Source: Verrucomicrobiota bacterium (GTDB taxonomy: Bacteria; Verrucomicrobiota; Verrucomicrobiia; Limisphaerales; J093). From it: 64,000 nucleotides of DNA. The position numbers and the translations under genes were made by a program. The notes under the pieces were generated by a model. That model worked only from the letters and a program-made list of their open reading frames with translations. It was not told the origin of the DNA and searched no databases. Every line of letters begins with the position of its first letter. Position 1 is the first letter of the stretch. This document shows positions 34,337 to 42,267 of the stretch, in pieces. Location: assembly GCA_022710935.1 (NCBI GenBank), contig JAKLFY010000021.1, positions 1 through 64,000 on the forward strand, in the 5' to 3' direction.

Positions 34337-35248
34337 CTAATCCATTGCGACGCGCATCCGCTCGAGCCACTCGGGCACGGCCTTCCAGGGATCGGCGGCT
34401 GACTCGTATTCGAGCGCGACGAACCCCTGGTAATTCGCCTGCCGCAGGATGGCCATCACACGGGCCAGGTCGGTCGGTTCCTTGCCCTTCCCGGCGCGGT
34501 TGATCTCGACCTTGACCTGGACGTTCACCGCGTAGGGCGCCAGCCGCGCCATGTCGTCGTACGGATCGCCCGGTCCGTAGAAGTTGCCCGAGTCGAGATT
34601 CACACCCACCCAGGGGGACTGGACGGCCTGGACGATTTCGAGCAGCACGGCGACGTCCGCCACAATCCCCCCGTGGTTTTCGAGGCCGAGCCAGATGCCT
34701 TTGCCGGCCGCGTACGCGCCGCACTCTTCGAGCGCGCGCACGCACTGCTTTTTCGCCGTCGGAAGGTCGATGCCCTTCGGGGCGCCGGCAAACACGCGGA
34801 TGTGCGGCGCGCCCATCACGGCGGCGTGATCGATCCACCGCTTCACGGCGGCGATTTCGCGGTCGAGGTCGGGGCCGTCCGGCTGCGCGAAGTTGTTGCC
34901 CACGGCCGTGCCGCTGATCGCCAGGCCGCGGAGAAACGCGTGGCGCTTGAGCCCCACCAGGTAATCGTTTCCGAATTCCTTGGGGAAATAATAGCTCGTC
35001 AACTCCGTGCCCACACAGCCGTGATCCGCGCAGAAATCGATGAAGTCGTTCAGGGTGATCCGGCGCGCCGCCTCCCTGGCATTGAAGAAATCGCGGAACG
35101 AGTAGGCCGCCAGGCTCAGGCGCAACTGGGATTTGCCCTTGCGCTCGAGAGGCGGAACGGCGCTCAAGCGCGGCAGGCAGGCCGCGGCGCCGGCGGTCGT
35201 CACGGCGGCGGCGGCCGCCCGTCCAAAGAAACAGCGACGTGTGATCAT
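34337..35248 (-). CDS. Tat-exported sugar isomerase/epimerase-like TIM-barrel protein
   Basis: A 303-residue protein with a Tat leader (MITRRCFFGRAAAAAVTTAG). The mature part is an AP_endonuc_2 TIM barrel: LRLSLAAYSFRDFF, IDFCADHGCVGTELTSYYFP, GIWLGLENHGG, VGVNLDSGNFYG and FVALEYESAADPWKAVPEWL. Glu, Asp and His at the strand ends fit metal-dependent sugar isomerases or epimerases. Exported versions of this family are characteristic of Verrucomicrobiota and Planctomycetota. It is followed on the same strand by no close gene; the sialate esterase upstream ends 92 bases away across a GC-rich hairpin (CCCGCC-GGGA-GGCGGG), so loose co-transcription is possible. Confidence 0.9.
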   Translation of the reverse strand: MITRRCFFGRAAAAAVTTAGAAACLPRLSAVPPLERKGKSQLRLSLAAYSFRDFFNAREAARRITLNDFIDFCADHGCVGTELTSYYFPKEFGNDYLVGLKRHAFLRGLAISGTAVGNNFAQPDGPDLDREIAAVKRWIDHAAVMGAPHIRVFAGAPKGIDLPTAKKQCVRALEECGAYAAGKGIWLGLENHGGIVADVAVLLEIVQAVQSPWVGVNLDSGNFYGPGDPYDDMARLAPYAVNVQVKVEINRAGKGKEPTDLARVMAILRQANYQGFVALEYESAADPWKAVPEWLERMRVAMD

Positions 35249-35340
35249 GCGAGTCCTCGGGTCTGTGATGGGGCGGTGTGTCTTGGGCCAGGCCGCCCGC
35301 CGGGAGGCGGGCAGCCCTGTGTCCGGGAGGCCCTTCTTTG

Positions 35341-36924
35341 TCACGGGGTCTTGGGGGCGGTGAGCATCGGGAAGTCGTCCGTGCGGAACGGCGATGCCGG
35401 CAGACCGCATTGGCTGAACAGGTTCACAACCGGATAGTCCGCCCAGCCATAGCGCACGGCAGTCGGCTGGGGCACGGACGGACTGCTGACGACGACCTTG
35501 TTGCGTCCCTGGATCTCCGCCTTGGCCCACACGAACCGGCGGTCCGGTCCCGCAATCGCGAATCCGGTCAACTCGCCGCCGCGGGCTTCGAGCCCGCCGC
35601 CGACCGAGTCAAACTTGACGACGGCGCGTCCGCCCGAGAAGCGCGCGCTTTTGTAGACGGGGCTCAGACCGTCAATCCTCTCGTGATAGGCGATTGCGCG
35701 GGCGGCCAAAGCCAGCCGTTCGCCGACAGGCACTTTCCTGGTCGGATGGATGTCGTCCTTGTCACCCACATCGGTGATGACGGCGACGCCGACCTTGCGC
35801 AGCGTCTTGGCGACGTGCATTTGGGCCTCACGCAGCTCTGCCCAATCGCTCTCGACCGGTTCGGCGGCAATCGCCTCGAGCGTGCGCTTCTTGTTGCGGT
35901 CCCATGGCGCCAGTTGGACGGCGAGGAAGGTGAAATCGCCCTGACCCCAGTCGCGGCGCCAATTGCGGATCATGTCGGCGAACAAGGTCCGATACTGCCA
36001 GGCGCGGCCCGCATTGGACTCGCCTTGGTACCAGATGGCCCCGCGGATGCCGTAAGGAACGAGCGGGGCGATCATGCCGTTGTACAGCTCGGCGGGGCGC
36101 CACGGGTCCCAGGGACGACCTTTTTCGAACTTCTGGCCGGCCTTGTCCGCCTCGGCCTTTTCCTGTTCCCATTGCGCCAGGGCCTGGTCGTAGTTCTTCT
36201 TCTGCGCGGAGTAGGCATCCAGAATGTCTCGTTGGTAGCCTGCGTCGGCTTCGAGCGCAGCCTGGCTCATCCAGACCTCCGCCGGCGATCCGCCCCACGA
36301 GGTGTTGATCAGTCCCACCGGCACCTGGCGGGACCGTTCGAGCGCGCGTCCGAAATAGTAGCCGACAGCCGAGAAGTTGGGCACGGTGGCGGGCGAGCAG
36401 AGCGCCCACTTGGCAGGCACGTCGTCGACCGGCTCGACCGCCTTCTTCTTCGGCACAGTGAAGAGCCGGATCCGGGGGTTTTCGGCCGAGGCGATGTCCG
36501 CTTGCGGCTCGAACGAGCGGTGGAGTGGCCACTCCATGTTCGATTGGCCGCTGCAAATCCAGACCTCGCCCACCAACACATTGCCAATCTCGACCCGCTG
36601 CTTGCCGGTCACAACCATCGGGTCGGGTCCCCCGGCCCGCTCCGGTCGCAGCGTGACAGCCCATCGCCCGTCTGCGTCGGCCGTCGCCTTGACCGTCTGT
36701 TTGCGGAACTGGACGCTCACCGCCTCCTGCGGATCGGCCCAGCCCCAGACCTTGAGAGGACACCCCTGCTGCAAGACCATGTTGTCGCTGAACAGCCCGG
36801 GGAGCCGGACGTCGGCGCGCAGACCGCTGAGCGGGAGCAGCCAAACGGCCGCCACCAGAGTCAGCAGCGTGACAGACAGGGATTTGGGAAAACCAACAGA
36901 TCCAGGATTCGATAAGCAACGCAT
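35341..36924 (-). CDS. Exported sialate O-acetylesterase-like SGNH hydrolase
   Basis: A 527-residue exported esterase (signal LLTLVAAVWLLPLSGLRA). It has the SASA-type SGNH layout: an N-terminal beta domain (LFSDNMVLQQGCPLKVWGWA), catalytic Ser in VWICSGQSNMEWPL, NTSWGGSPAEVW, the second block IWYQGESNAGRAWQYR, and the Asp/His end in DVGDKDDIHPTRKVPVGERL. It would remove acetyl groups from sialic acid or xylan-type glycans in the periplasm. The ATG at 36924 gives MRCLSNPG and a good signal; upstream bases in the same frame hold only repeats. It fits with the glycan-degrading neighbours. Confidence 0.93.
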   Translation of the reverse strand: MRCLSNPGSVGFPKSLSVTLLTLVAAVWLLPLSGLRADVRLPGLFSDNMVLQQGCPLKVWGWADPQEAVSVQFRKQTVKATADADGRWAVTLRPERAGGPDPMVVTGKQRVEIGNVLVGEVWICSGQSNMEWPLHRSFEPQADIASAENPRIRLFTVPKKKAVEPVDDVPAKWALCSPATVPNFSAVGYYFGRALERSRQVPVGLINTSWGGSPAEVWMSQAALEADAGYQRDILDAYSAQKKNYDQALAQWEQEKAEADKAGQKFEKGRPWDPWRPAELYNGMIAPLVPYGIRGAIWYQGESNAGRAWQYRTLFADMIRNWRRDWGQGDFTFLAVQLAPWDRNKKRTLEAIAAEPVESDWAELREAQMHVAKTLRKVGVAVITDVGDKDDIHPTRKVPVGERLALAARAIAYHERIDGLSPVYKSARFSGGRAVVKFDSVGGGLEARGGELTGFAIAGPDRRFVWAKAEIQGRNKVVVSSPSVPQPTAVRYGWADYPVVNLFSQCGLPASPFRTDDFPMLTAPKTP

Positions 36925-36981
36925 GGGAACTAATCCACCGCAAGCCGACGCGTTCGTCAACGGAGAAAGCCTCCGCTGTAG

Positions 36982-37137
36982 GCCCGGTGGCCTCACCGGG
37001 CGGCATGACGCCGACAACAACCCGCCAGAACAACCGGGTGCGCCGACGGGCATGTCGCGCCATGTTGATCGGCTCGCACCGTCTGGTTGGCACACAGCCC
37101 GGATGTCAGACTCCGCGGAGCTACGAAACATCCGGGC
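36982..37137. repeat. REP family 1 (copy c) and REP family 2 (copy b) side by side
   Basis: GCCCGGTG-GCCT-CACCGGGC at 36982-37001 is family 1, with flanks (GGCATGACGCC) shared with the copy at 18820-18839 in inverse orientation. GCCCGGATGT at 37097-37106 with ACATCCGGGC at 37128-37137, enclosing CTCCGCGG, is family 2. Both lie in the gap between two minus-strand genes. Confidence 0.6.
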
Positions 37138-37175
37138 CTAAGACGATGGCGACACGAGCTTGAGGCCTACGACCC

Positions 37176-39416
37176 CTAGAACTCGACAGCCAACGCGCGC
37201 GGGCTCGACGTGTTGCTGAACCGGATCCAGAGGAGGCGCTGGTCCGGATCCCAAGACCAGTCATCCAACTGTTGCCCGGCGAGGGTCACGGTTTTCGGCG
37301 CGTTGGCGGCGTGCAGCAACACGATCGCCGGCGTGCCGGCCACGCCTTCCACATGCCAGCACCTCGGGTCCGCGACAGAGGCGGCGGAGGCGGCGGGGAG
37401 CGTCTTGCAGGCGGATGCCAGGACCGCCGGAGCGGGCGGAGTGACCTTGTCCAGATCGAGGAGGAACCAGCGGCTGCCCGGATCGAGCGTGACCTCGAGG
37501 CGCACTTTCAAGTCGGGATCGAACAGGTTCACAAAACGACCGCGCAAGGTCTTGGGCGCACCGCCGACCGACTCGTCGAGGCCCGCCGCGACGACGTAGG
37601 GGCCGCGTTCGAGAACCAGGTAGTTCGTTTCGCGCCATTGCCGTGGCGACTTCGAGGTGGCGGCTTTGACGCTTGCGATGACGTTCGAGTCGCCTTCGGC
37701 GCTGGCCGCGGCGCGGGCTGGATTCTCGCGCCGCCACAGGACGGCGCCTTTGCCCACGGCGCGGGGGGCGTCTTCCGCCGGCGCCGGCGACTCGACGCCT
37801 CCAGCCAGTCCGAGTTGTTCGAAGAGGTGAATCCGAGGAGTCGCGTACTGTCGCCCTTCGGTATTCCACCACTCGCGCACCCGGTTGTATGGATCGGAAT
37901 CATCGTCCCAGACCACGAGCACGCCGCCGGCGCGGACCCAATCCGCCAGGGGTCGATGCGCTTCTTCGGACATGGGTTTCTGTCCGTGATAACTCAGGAG
38001 GAGCACGGCGAAGTTCTTGAGGGAATCGGGCGATGTGATGTTCTCGATCACAACGGGGGCGACGGGCATTCCGCGCTTCAACAGAGGCAGGGCGAGTCCA
38101 TAGACGTGGCTCAGGTGCGGATCGCTCGGGGCGGGGTCGCCGCGCTGGAACATGAGCGAATCGCTGACAAGGATGCCGAGCCCCTCGGTGCCGCAGTCCC
38201 AGCGGACGCTGGTTTGCCGGAGATCGTTCAAGGCGTTGAAGACCGTTTGAAGCTCGGCGGCATAGGCTGGCGGGATCGGTTCGCGCTCCCGCGGATTGCC
38301 CTTCTTGGGGTAGCGCCCGCCAAAGACGCGCTCGGGCCAGGGCGCAACCTCGTACTGCCAGACATCGGGCTGCAGCAACGAGGCCACCAGGGTGGATTCC
38401 CAGTTCGTGCGATAGTCCTCCCAATCGTGATCGGGATTGTCCTCGATCGGGTCGTTTAAATACCAGACGGTCCGGCCCGTCGAGCGGACGAGGTCCTGCA
38501 TCGAGCCGTATTCGAGGAAGGCGGTCTCGAAGGTGCGTTCCTTGAGCTTGCCGCGAAAGAGGTTCGGGGTGCGCGACGTGCCGGTCCAGACCTGGGCGAT
38601 GTAGCCGTCGCACCCGTTGAGCTGGCCCAGACTCGACTCCGGGCTCACGATGCGCCAGTGGGCGTAGTTGAGCAGGCTGTGGGACGGGACGTAGCAGCGG
38701 ACTCGCTTGCCTGTTCGGCGGTTCCAATCCTGGACGTAGTCGAAGACCTGCTGGAGCGCCCGGCGATAAAGAAAGTACTTGAGCTTCGACGCGCGCCATT
38801 GGGCGTCGGCGCTGCTGTGCGGCGGTTGCCAATCTTCGAGGTAATGGGCGCGCCACGCGCGCTTGAAGCCCTCCGAGTAACCGCCACGGACCCAGAACTC
38901 GGGCTCTTCGAGGTGGATGGCGTCGACGCCGGCATCGAGGGCGCGCTGGACGCCGACGCACAGGAACCGCCCGTAGTTCTCGCCGGGGCACATGTAGTAG
39001 ACGTCGCCGCCGTGGCTGATCTTCCGGCCCTCTCGGTCGGTCTGGGCCTCGTCCTCGTGGTTGACGCCGTCGAAGCGCCCGTACAGATAGTCCTGGTAGT
39101 TGCCCCACGACACGCCGGTCATGACGTGAATCCGGTAGCCGCGATCCCGCCACGTCCGGATGCGTCCACCGAGGCCCGGATCGATGCCGTACACGATCGC
39201 CACGTCCGATCTCAGGTTGCCGTTCGGGCTCCAGCCCTGACCGGTCTGGAAGCAGGTCCGCTCGAGTTGCGCGAGCGGATCCTCGGGGAAGGCGGGCGGC
39301 AGGTCGGCGGCGAGGAGGCCGCACGTCAGGAGGGCGCCAGCCAGGCCGGACATTGCACAAAAACGCATCTGTTCTGATCTCGATGCTTGCGGGACTGGCG
39401 TCGCGGGGCGGGTCAT
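37176..39416 (-). CDS. Large exported glycoside-hydrolase-like protein, unknown family
   Basis: A 746-residue protein with a signal (MRFCAMSGLAGALLTCGLLAA). The N-terminal 350 residues look like a TIM barrel: VAIVYGIDPGLGGRIRTWRD, MTGVSWGNYQDYLYGRFDG, DAGVDAIHLEEPEFWVRGGYSE with paired Glu, CYVPSHSLLNYAHWR and GCDGYIAQVWTGTS. A glutamine-amidotransferase-like flavodoxin fold (LLSYHGQKP, then GGVLVVWDDDSDPYN) and a C-terminal beta domain follow, the plan of beta-galactosidase/GH42-like enzymes. The start at 39416 overlaps the DUF1080 stop (ATGA), so the two are translationally coupled; an internal ATG at 39368 sits right at the signal. Substrate unknown. Confidence 0.82.
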   Translation of the reverse strand: MTRPATPVPQASRSEQMRFCAMSGLAGALLTCGLLAADLPPAFPEDPLAQLERTCFQTGQGWSPNGNLRSDVAIVYGIDPGLGGRIRTWRDRGYRIHVMTGVSWGNYQDYLYGRFDGVNHEDEAQTDREGRKISHGGDVYYMCPGENYGRFLCVGVQRALDAGVDAIHLEEPEFWVRGGYSEGFKRAWRAHYLEDWQPPHSSADAQWRASKLKYFLYRRALQQVFDYVQDWNRRTGKRVRCYVPSHSLLNYAHWRIVSPESSLGQLNGCDGYIAQVWTGTSRTPNLFRGKLKERTFETAFLEYGSMQDLVRSTGRTVWYLNDPIEDNPDHDWEDYRTNWESTLVASLLQPDVWQYEVAPWPERVFGGRYPKKGNPREREPIPPAYAAELQTVFNALNDLRQTSVRWDCGTEGLGILVSDSLMFQRGDPAPSDPHLSHVYGLALPLLKRGMPVAPVVIENITSPDSLKNFAVLLLSYHGQKPMSEEAHRPLADWVRAGGVLVVWDDDSDPYNRVREWWNTEGRQYATPRIHLFEQLGLAGGVESPAPAEDAPRAVGKGAVLWRRENPARAAASAEGDSNVIASVKAATSKSPRQWRETNYLVLERGPYVVAAGLDESVGGAPKTLRGRFVNLFDPDLKVRLEVTLDPGSRWFLLDLDKVTPPAPAVLASACKTLPAASAASVADPRCWHVEGVAGTPAIVLLHAANAPKTVTLAGQQLDDWSWDPDQRLLWIRFSNTSSPRALAVEF

Positions 39417-40015
39417 GGCTTGGCCGGGGCCAGGGGCCGAATCCGGATGTTGCGAAAATCGAACGCTCTCTCTTCCGCCTGGATGCCGATGTAACCCTCG
39501 GTTGCATCGAGCGCATCGCTTTCCCAGGCCCGCTCGCCGTCGACATCGAGCGTGATCTGTTTCCCCTTCACTTCGATGCGGAACTTGACCCACTGATTGA
39601 GCGGGAGCCTGGGCGTCTCGGACGGCACGACCGGTCGCGTCCCCTTCACCAGCCCGCCCAGGGCATCGTATCGCAAGTTCACCTGCCAGCCATCCTTCGG
39701 CCACGGTTTGCCTTCGAGGCCGGCGCGGATGAAGATGCCGCTGTCGTACTGGGGCACGAGGGCGCGCCACTCGAATTCGAGAACGAAATCGCGGTATTGC
39801 TTCTCGGTGCGGAGCCATCCCATCCCGCTCACGAGCCGCAGGTTGCCCTCGACCACGTCGAACTTGGTGTCGTGGACGCCGACCCAGCCGGAGAGGTCTT
39901 TGCCGTTGAAGAGGGGATCCCAGTTGTCCTTGCCGGACTCAGCCGCCGATGCGGAACTCGAGATCAGGGCGCAGAGCACGAGCGTTTGCGCCAAAGGGGA
40001 CGGAAGCGTTTTCAT
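39413..40015 (-). CDS. Exported DUF1080 (3-keto-disaccharide hydrolase-like) protein
   Basis: A 200-residue exported protein (signal QTLVLCALISSSASA) of the DUF1080 concanavalin-like family. FNGKDLSGWVGVHDTKFDVV, LRTEKQYRDFVLEFEWR, YDSGIFIRAG, NQWVKFRIEVKGKQITLDVDG and GYIGIQAEERAFDFRNIRI are all family hallmarks. Members hydrolyse 3-keto-glucosides made by oxidoreductases, and the Gfo/Idh/MocA gene divergent from this one is a fitting partner. The stop overlaps the start of the large hydrolase, and both lie on the same strand with no gap, so they form one operon. Confidence 0.93.
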   Translation of the reverse strand: MKTLPSPLAQTLVLCALISSSASAAESGKDNWDPLFNGKDLSGWVGVHDTKFDVVEGNLRLVSGMGWLRTEKQYRDFVLEFEWRALVPQYDSGIFIRAGLEGKPWPKDGWQVNLRYDALGGLVKGTRPVVPSETPRLPLNQWVKFRIEVKGKQITLDVDGERAWESDALDATEGYIGIQAEERAFDFRNIRIRPLAPAKP

Positions 40016-40129
40016 GGGGCGCCACCCTAGTCAGGACTGCCGCCGAAATCCAGCGGCAACTCGCCCGGATCGTTCACAAGCTCCTCGCTAAACGTTGACA
40101 GACCGCGGATGCGGGAGTGAACTCAGGCC

Positions 40130-41524
40130 ATGCCCACGTTCAACCTGCCCTCCCCGGCCCCGTCTGTCGCCGCTGCGCCTTCGTCCTTTGTCCCCGCCGG
40201 CCTCGCATCGAGGCGCGCCTTTCTCCGGCAGTCGACCCAGGCGGTCGCGGCGACCGCTTTGGCGGCGGTGTATCGTCCCGGCTACACCGCGGAACGGAAC
40301 ACGCTCAAGATCGCCCTGATTGGCTGTGGCGGACGCGGGACGGGCGCCGCCGCCAACGCCCTGCGGACACAAGGGCCAACGCAGCTCTGGGCGATGGCGG
40401 ACGCCTTCGAGGACCGGCTCAACAGCAGCCTGGCGACGCTTTCCGCGCAGTTCCCGACGCAAGTCGCGGTCCCTGCCGAACGCCGTTTCACGGGCCTCGA
40501 CGGGTTCAAGAGGGCCATGGACGCCGTGGACCCGGGGGACGTTGTTCTCCTGGCCACGCCACCTGCGTTCCGCCCGCTGCATCTCGAGTACGCGGTTGAA
40601 CGGGGGCGGCACGTGTTCATGGAGAAATCGTTCGCCGTCGATGCCCCGGGCGTTCGGCGCGTCCTGAAAGCGGGCGAACGCGCCGCGGAGAAGAACGTGA
40701 AGGTGGCAGGCGGCCTGATGTGGCGGCATGACCTGGCGCGCCGGGCCGTGATCGACAGGATTCACGGCGGCGAAATCGGCGAGCTGGTCCTGCTCCGCAC
40801 CTACCGCATGCATGGCGCGGTGGGGTTCAGCCCCAAGCGCCCCGGCCAGAGCGAACTCGCCCATCAGATCGCCAACTACAACAGCTTCACCTGGCTCAAC
40901 GGCAGCTTCTTCGTCGACTGGCTGATCCACAACATCGACATCTGCTGCTGGGCGAAGAACGCGCTGCCCGTGACCGCGCAAGGCATGGGCGGACGCCAGA
41001 CGCGCACCGAACCGGATCAGCTCTTTGACCAGTACTTCGTCGAGTACGCGTTTGCAGACGGGACGCGCCTGCTGGCGCAGGGCCGGCACATCAACAAGTG
41101 CTACGATATCTTCTCGGACTTCGCGCACGGGACCCGGGGATCCGCGGTGATCATGGAGAGCCTGGCGTCGCCCAGGCCGCGGCTCTATGCCGGCCACGCC
41201 CAGACGCGGGCCAACGAGACGTGGCGCTACAGCGGGCCCGAGCCCGACCCGTACCAGGTCGAGCAGGACCTCTTCTTCGCCGCCATTCGCGGGGACAGAC
41301 CCTACAACGAGACCGAACGATGCGCCCACGCCGTAATGGTTGCCATCCTGGGGCGCATGGCGTCCGAATCGGGTCAGATGATCGCCTACGAGGACGCTCT
41401 GGCGTCGAACCTCGAACTGGCGCCCGGCCTGGATCAGTTCACGCTCGATTCGAAGGCCCCGGTCGAGCCCGACGCCCAGGGGCGGTACCCGATCGCCATG
41501 CCGGGCCAGACGAGGGTCATTTAG
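40130..41524 (+). CDS. Tat-exported Gfo/Idh/MocA family oxidoreductase
   Basis: A 464-residue NAD(P)-dependent sugar oxidoreductase. A Tat-like leader (SRRAFLRQSTQAVAATALAA) precedes the Rossmann motif IALIGCGGRGTGAAANAL. The catalytic region has RGRHVFMEKSFAVDAPG (EKP-type lysine), VAGGLMWRHD and FVDWLIHNIDICCWA with the conserved His. Exported members are characteristic of Planctomycetota and Verrucomicrobiota and oxidise glycosides, for example to 3-keto sugars. It is divergent from DUF1080 and the large hydrolase, which suggests a joint oxidise-then-cleave route. The ATG at 40130 places the Tat twin-Arg at residue 28. Confidence 0.93.
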   Translation: MPTFNLPSPAPSVAAAPSSFVPAGLASRRAFLRQSTQAVAATALAAVYRPGYTAERNTLKIALIGCGGRGTGAAANALRTQGPTQLWAMADAFEDRLNSSLATLSAQFPTQVAVPAERRFTGLDGFKRAMDAVDPGDVVLLATPPAFRPLHLEYAVERGRHVFMEKSFAVDAPGVRRVLKAGERAAEKNVKVAGGLMWRHDLARRAVIDRIHGGEIGELVLLRTYRMHGAVGFSPKRPGQSELAHQIANYNSFTWLNGSFFVDWLIHNIDICCWAKNALPVTAQGMGGRQTRTEPDQLFDQYFVEYAFADGTRLLAQGRHINKCYDIFSDFAHGTRGSAVIMESLASPRPRLYAGHAQTRANETWRYSGPEPDPYQVEQDLFFAAIRGDRPYNETERCAHAVMVAILGRMASESGQMIAYEDALASNLELAPGLDQFTLDSKAPVEPDAQGRYPIAMPGQTRVI

Positions 41525-41772
41525 GTTTCGGACGGTTCACGGTTGACGAACGACCGGCGCTCTCGCTCGGGCTTGGCGCAGGCAGGCGGTGCTTCAGCAG
41601 GGCTTTGCGCGGGACGTGACCGGCCATCGTTCATGGAGATTGACTTTCGGGTTGGGGACAACATGTCCACTGCGGAATACTGAAGCATTTGTCGGGGACG
41701 AGGACCTCCCCACTCCACCTCCGATTCGACGAAGGCTGCTCCTTTTTCAAGCCAAGCACTTTAGACTTGGAA

Positions 41773-42264
41773 ATGGCGGTGTGCCGATTAGCTTTGCCGC
41801 CGGTGCGTTACTGTGTGCTTTTGCTCTGCCTGCCGCTCCTGGCGAGTCCGCTGGTGGCCGCGCCCGCCAAGCCGGCGAAGATCGTCAAGGTCCTCCCCCA
41901 TTATGTGGATCTCGATGGGCGGATCGCGCTTGCCCCGAGTCTGTTCGAGCGCGATGCCTACCAGGCCGTGCTGCGCCAGGACCGCACCCTGTGCTCGGGC
42001 CTTCGTTTCGACGTCCGGTGGAAAGCCAGGTCGTCGCCAACCGCCAAACTCAGACTGCGTCTCGAGTTGGTGACCTCGACGGGGAGCCGCGAGCGTCCGC
42101 TGGTGCTCGAAACGCCAGTCCGGCCAAAGTCTTTTGGGGGGTGTTGGGCGCGGTTGGGGCTCGAAGGCGAGGCGTTCCGCAGCGCGGGCGAGGTGATCGC
42201 GTGGCGCGCCACCCTGTGGAACGGAGATCGACTCGAAGACGAGCAGCGCTCTTTCCTGTGGTGA
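41773..42264 (+). CDS. Hypothetical exported protein
   Basis: A 163-residue protein with a signal peptide (VRYCVLLLCLPLLASPLVAA) and a small beta-type mature domain (KVLPHYVDLDGRIALAPSLFERDAY, then RLRLELVTSTGSR and VIAWRATLWNGDRL). The pattern of two hydrophobic-strand pairs resembles small verrucomicrobial proteins of unknown function that have conserved WNGD-type turns. It ends three bases before the CAP-domain gene, so the two are likely co-transcribed. The start chosen is the ATG that gives the signal peptide; the frame opens further upstream. No family is named. Confidence 0.72.
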   Translation: MAVCRLALPPVRYCVLLLCLPLLASPLVAAPAKPAKIVKVLPHYVDLDGRIALAPSLFERDAYQAVLRQDRTLCSGLRFDVRWKARSSPTAKLRLRLELVTSTGSRERPLVLETPVRPKSFGGCWARLGLEGEAFRSAGEVIAWRATLWNGDRLEDEQRSFLW

Positions 42265-42267
42265 GGC

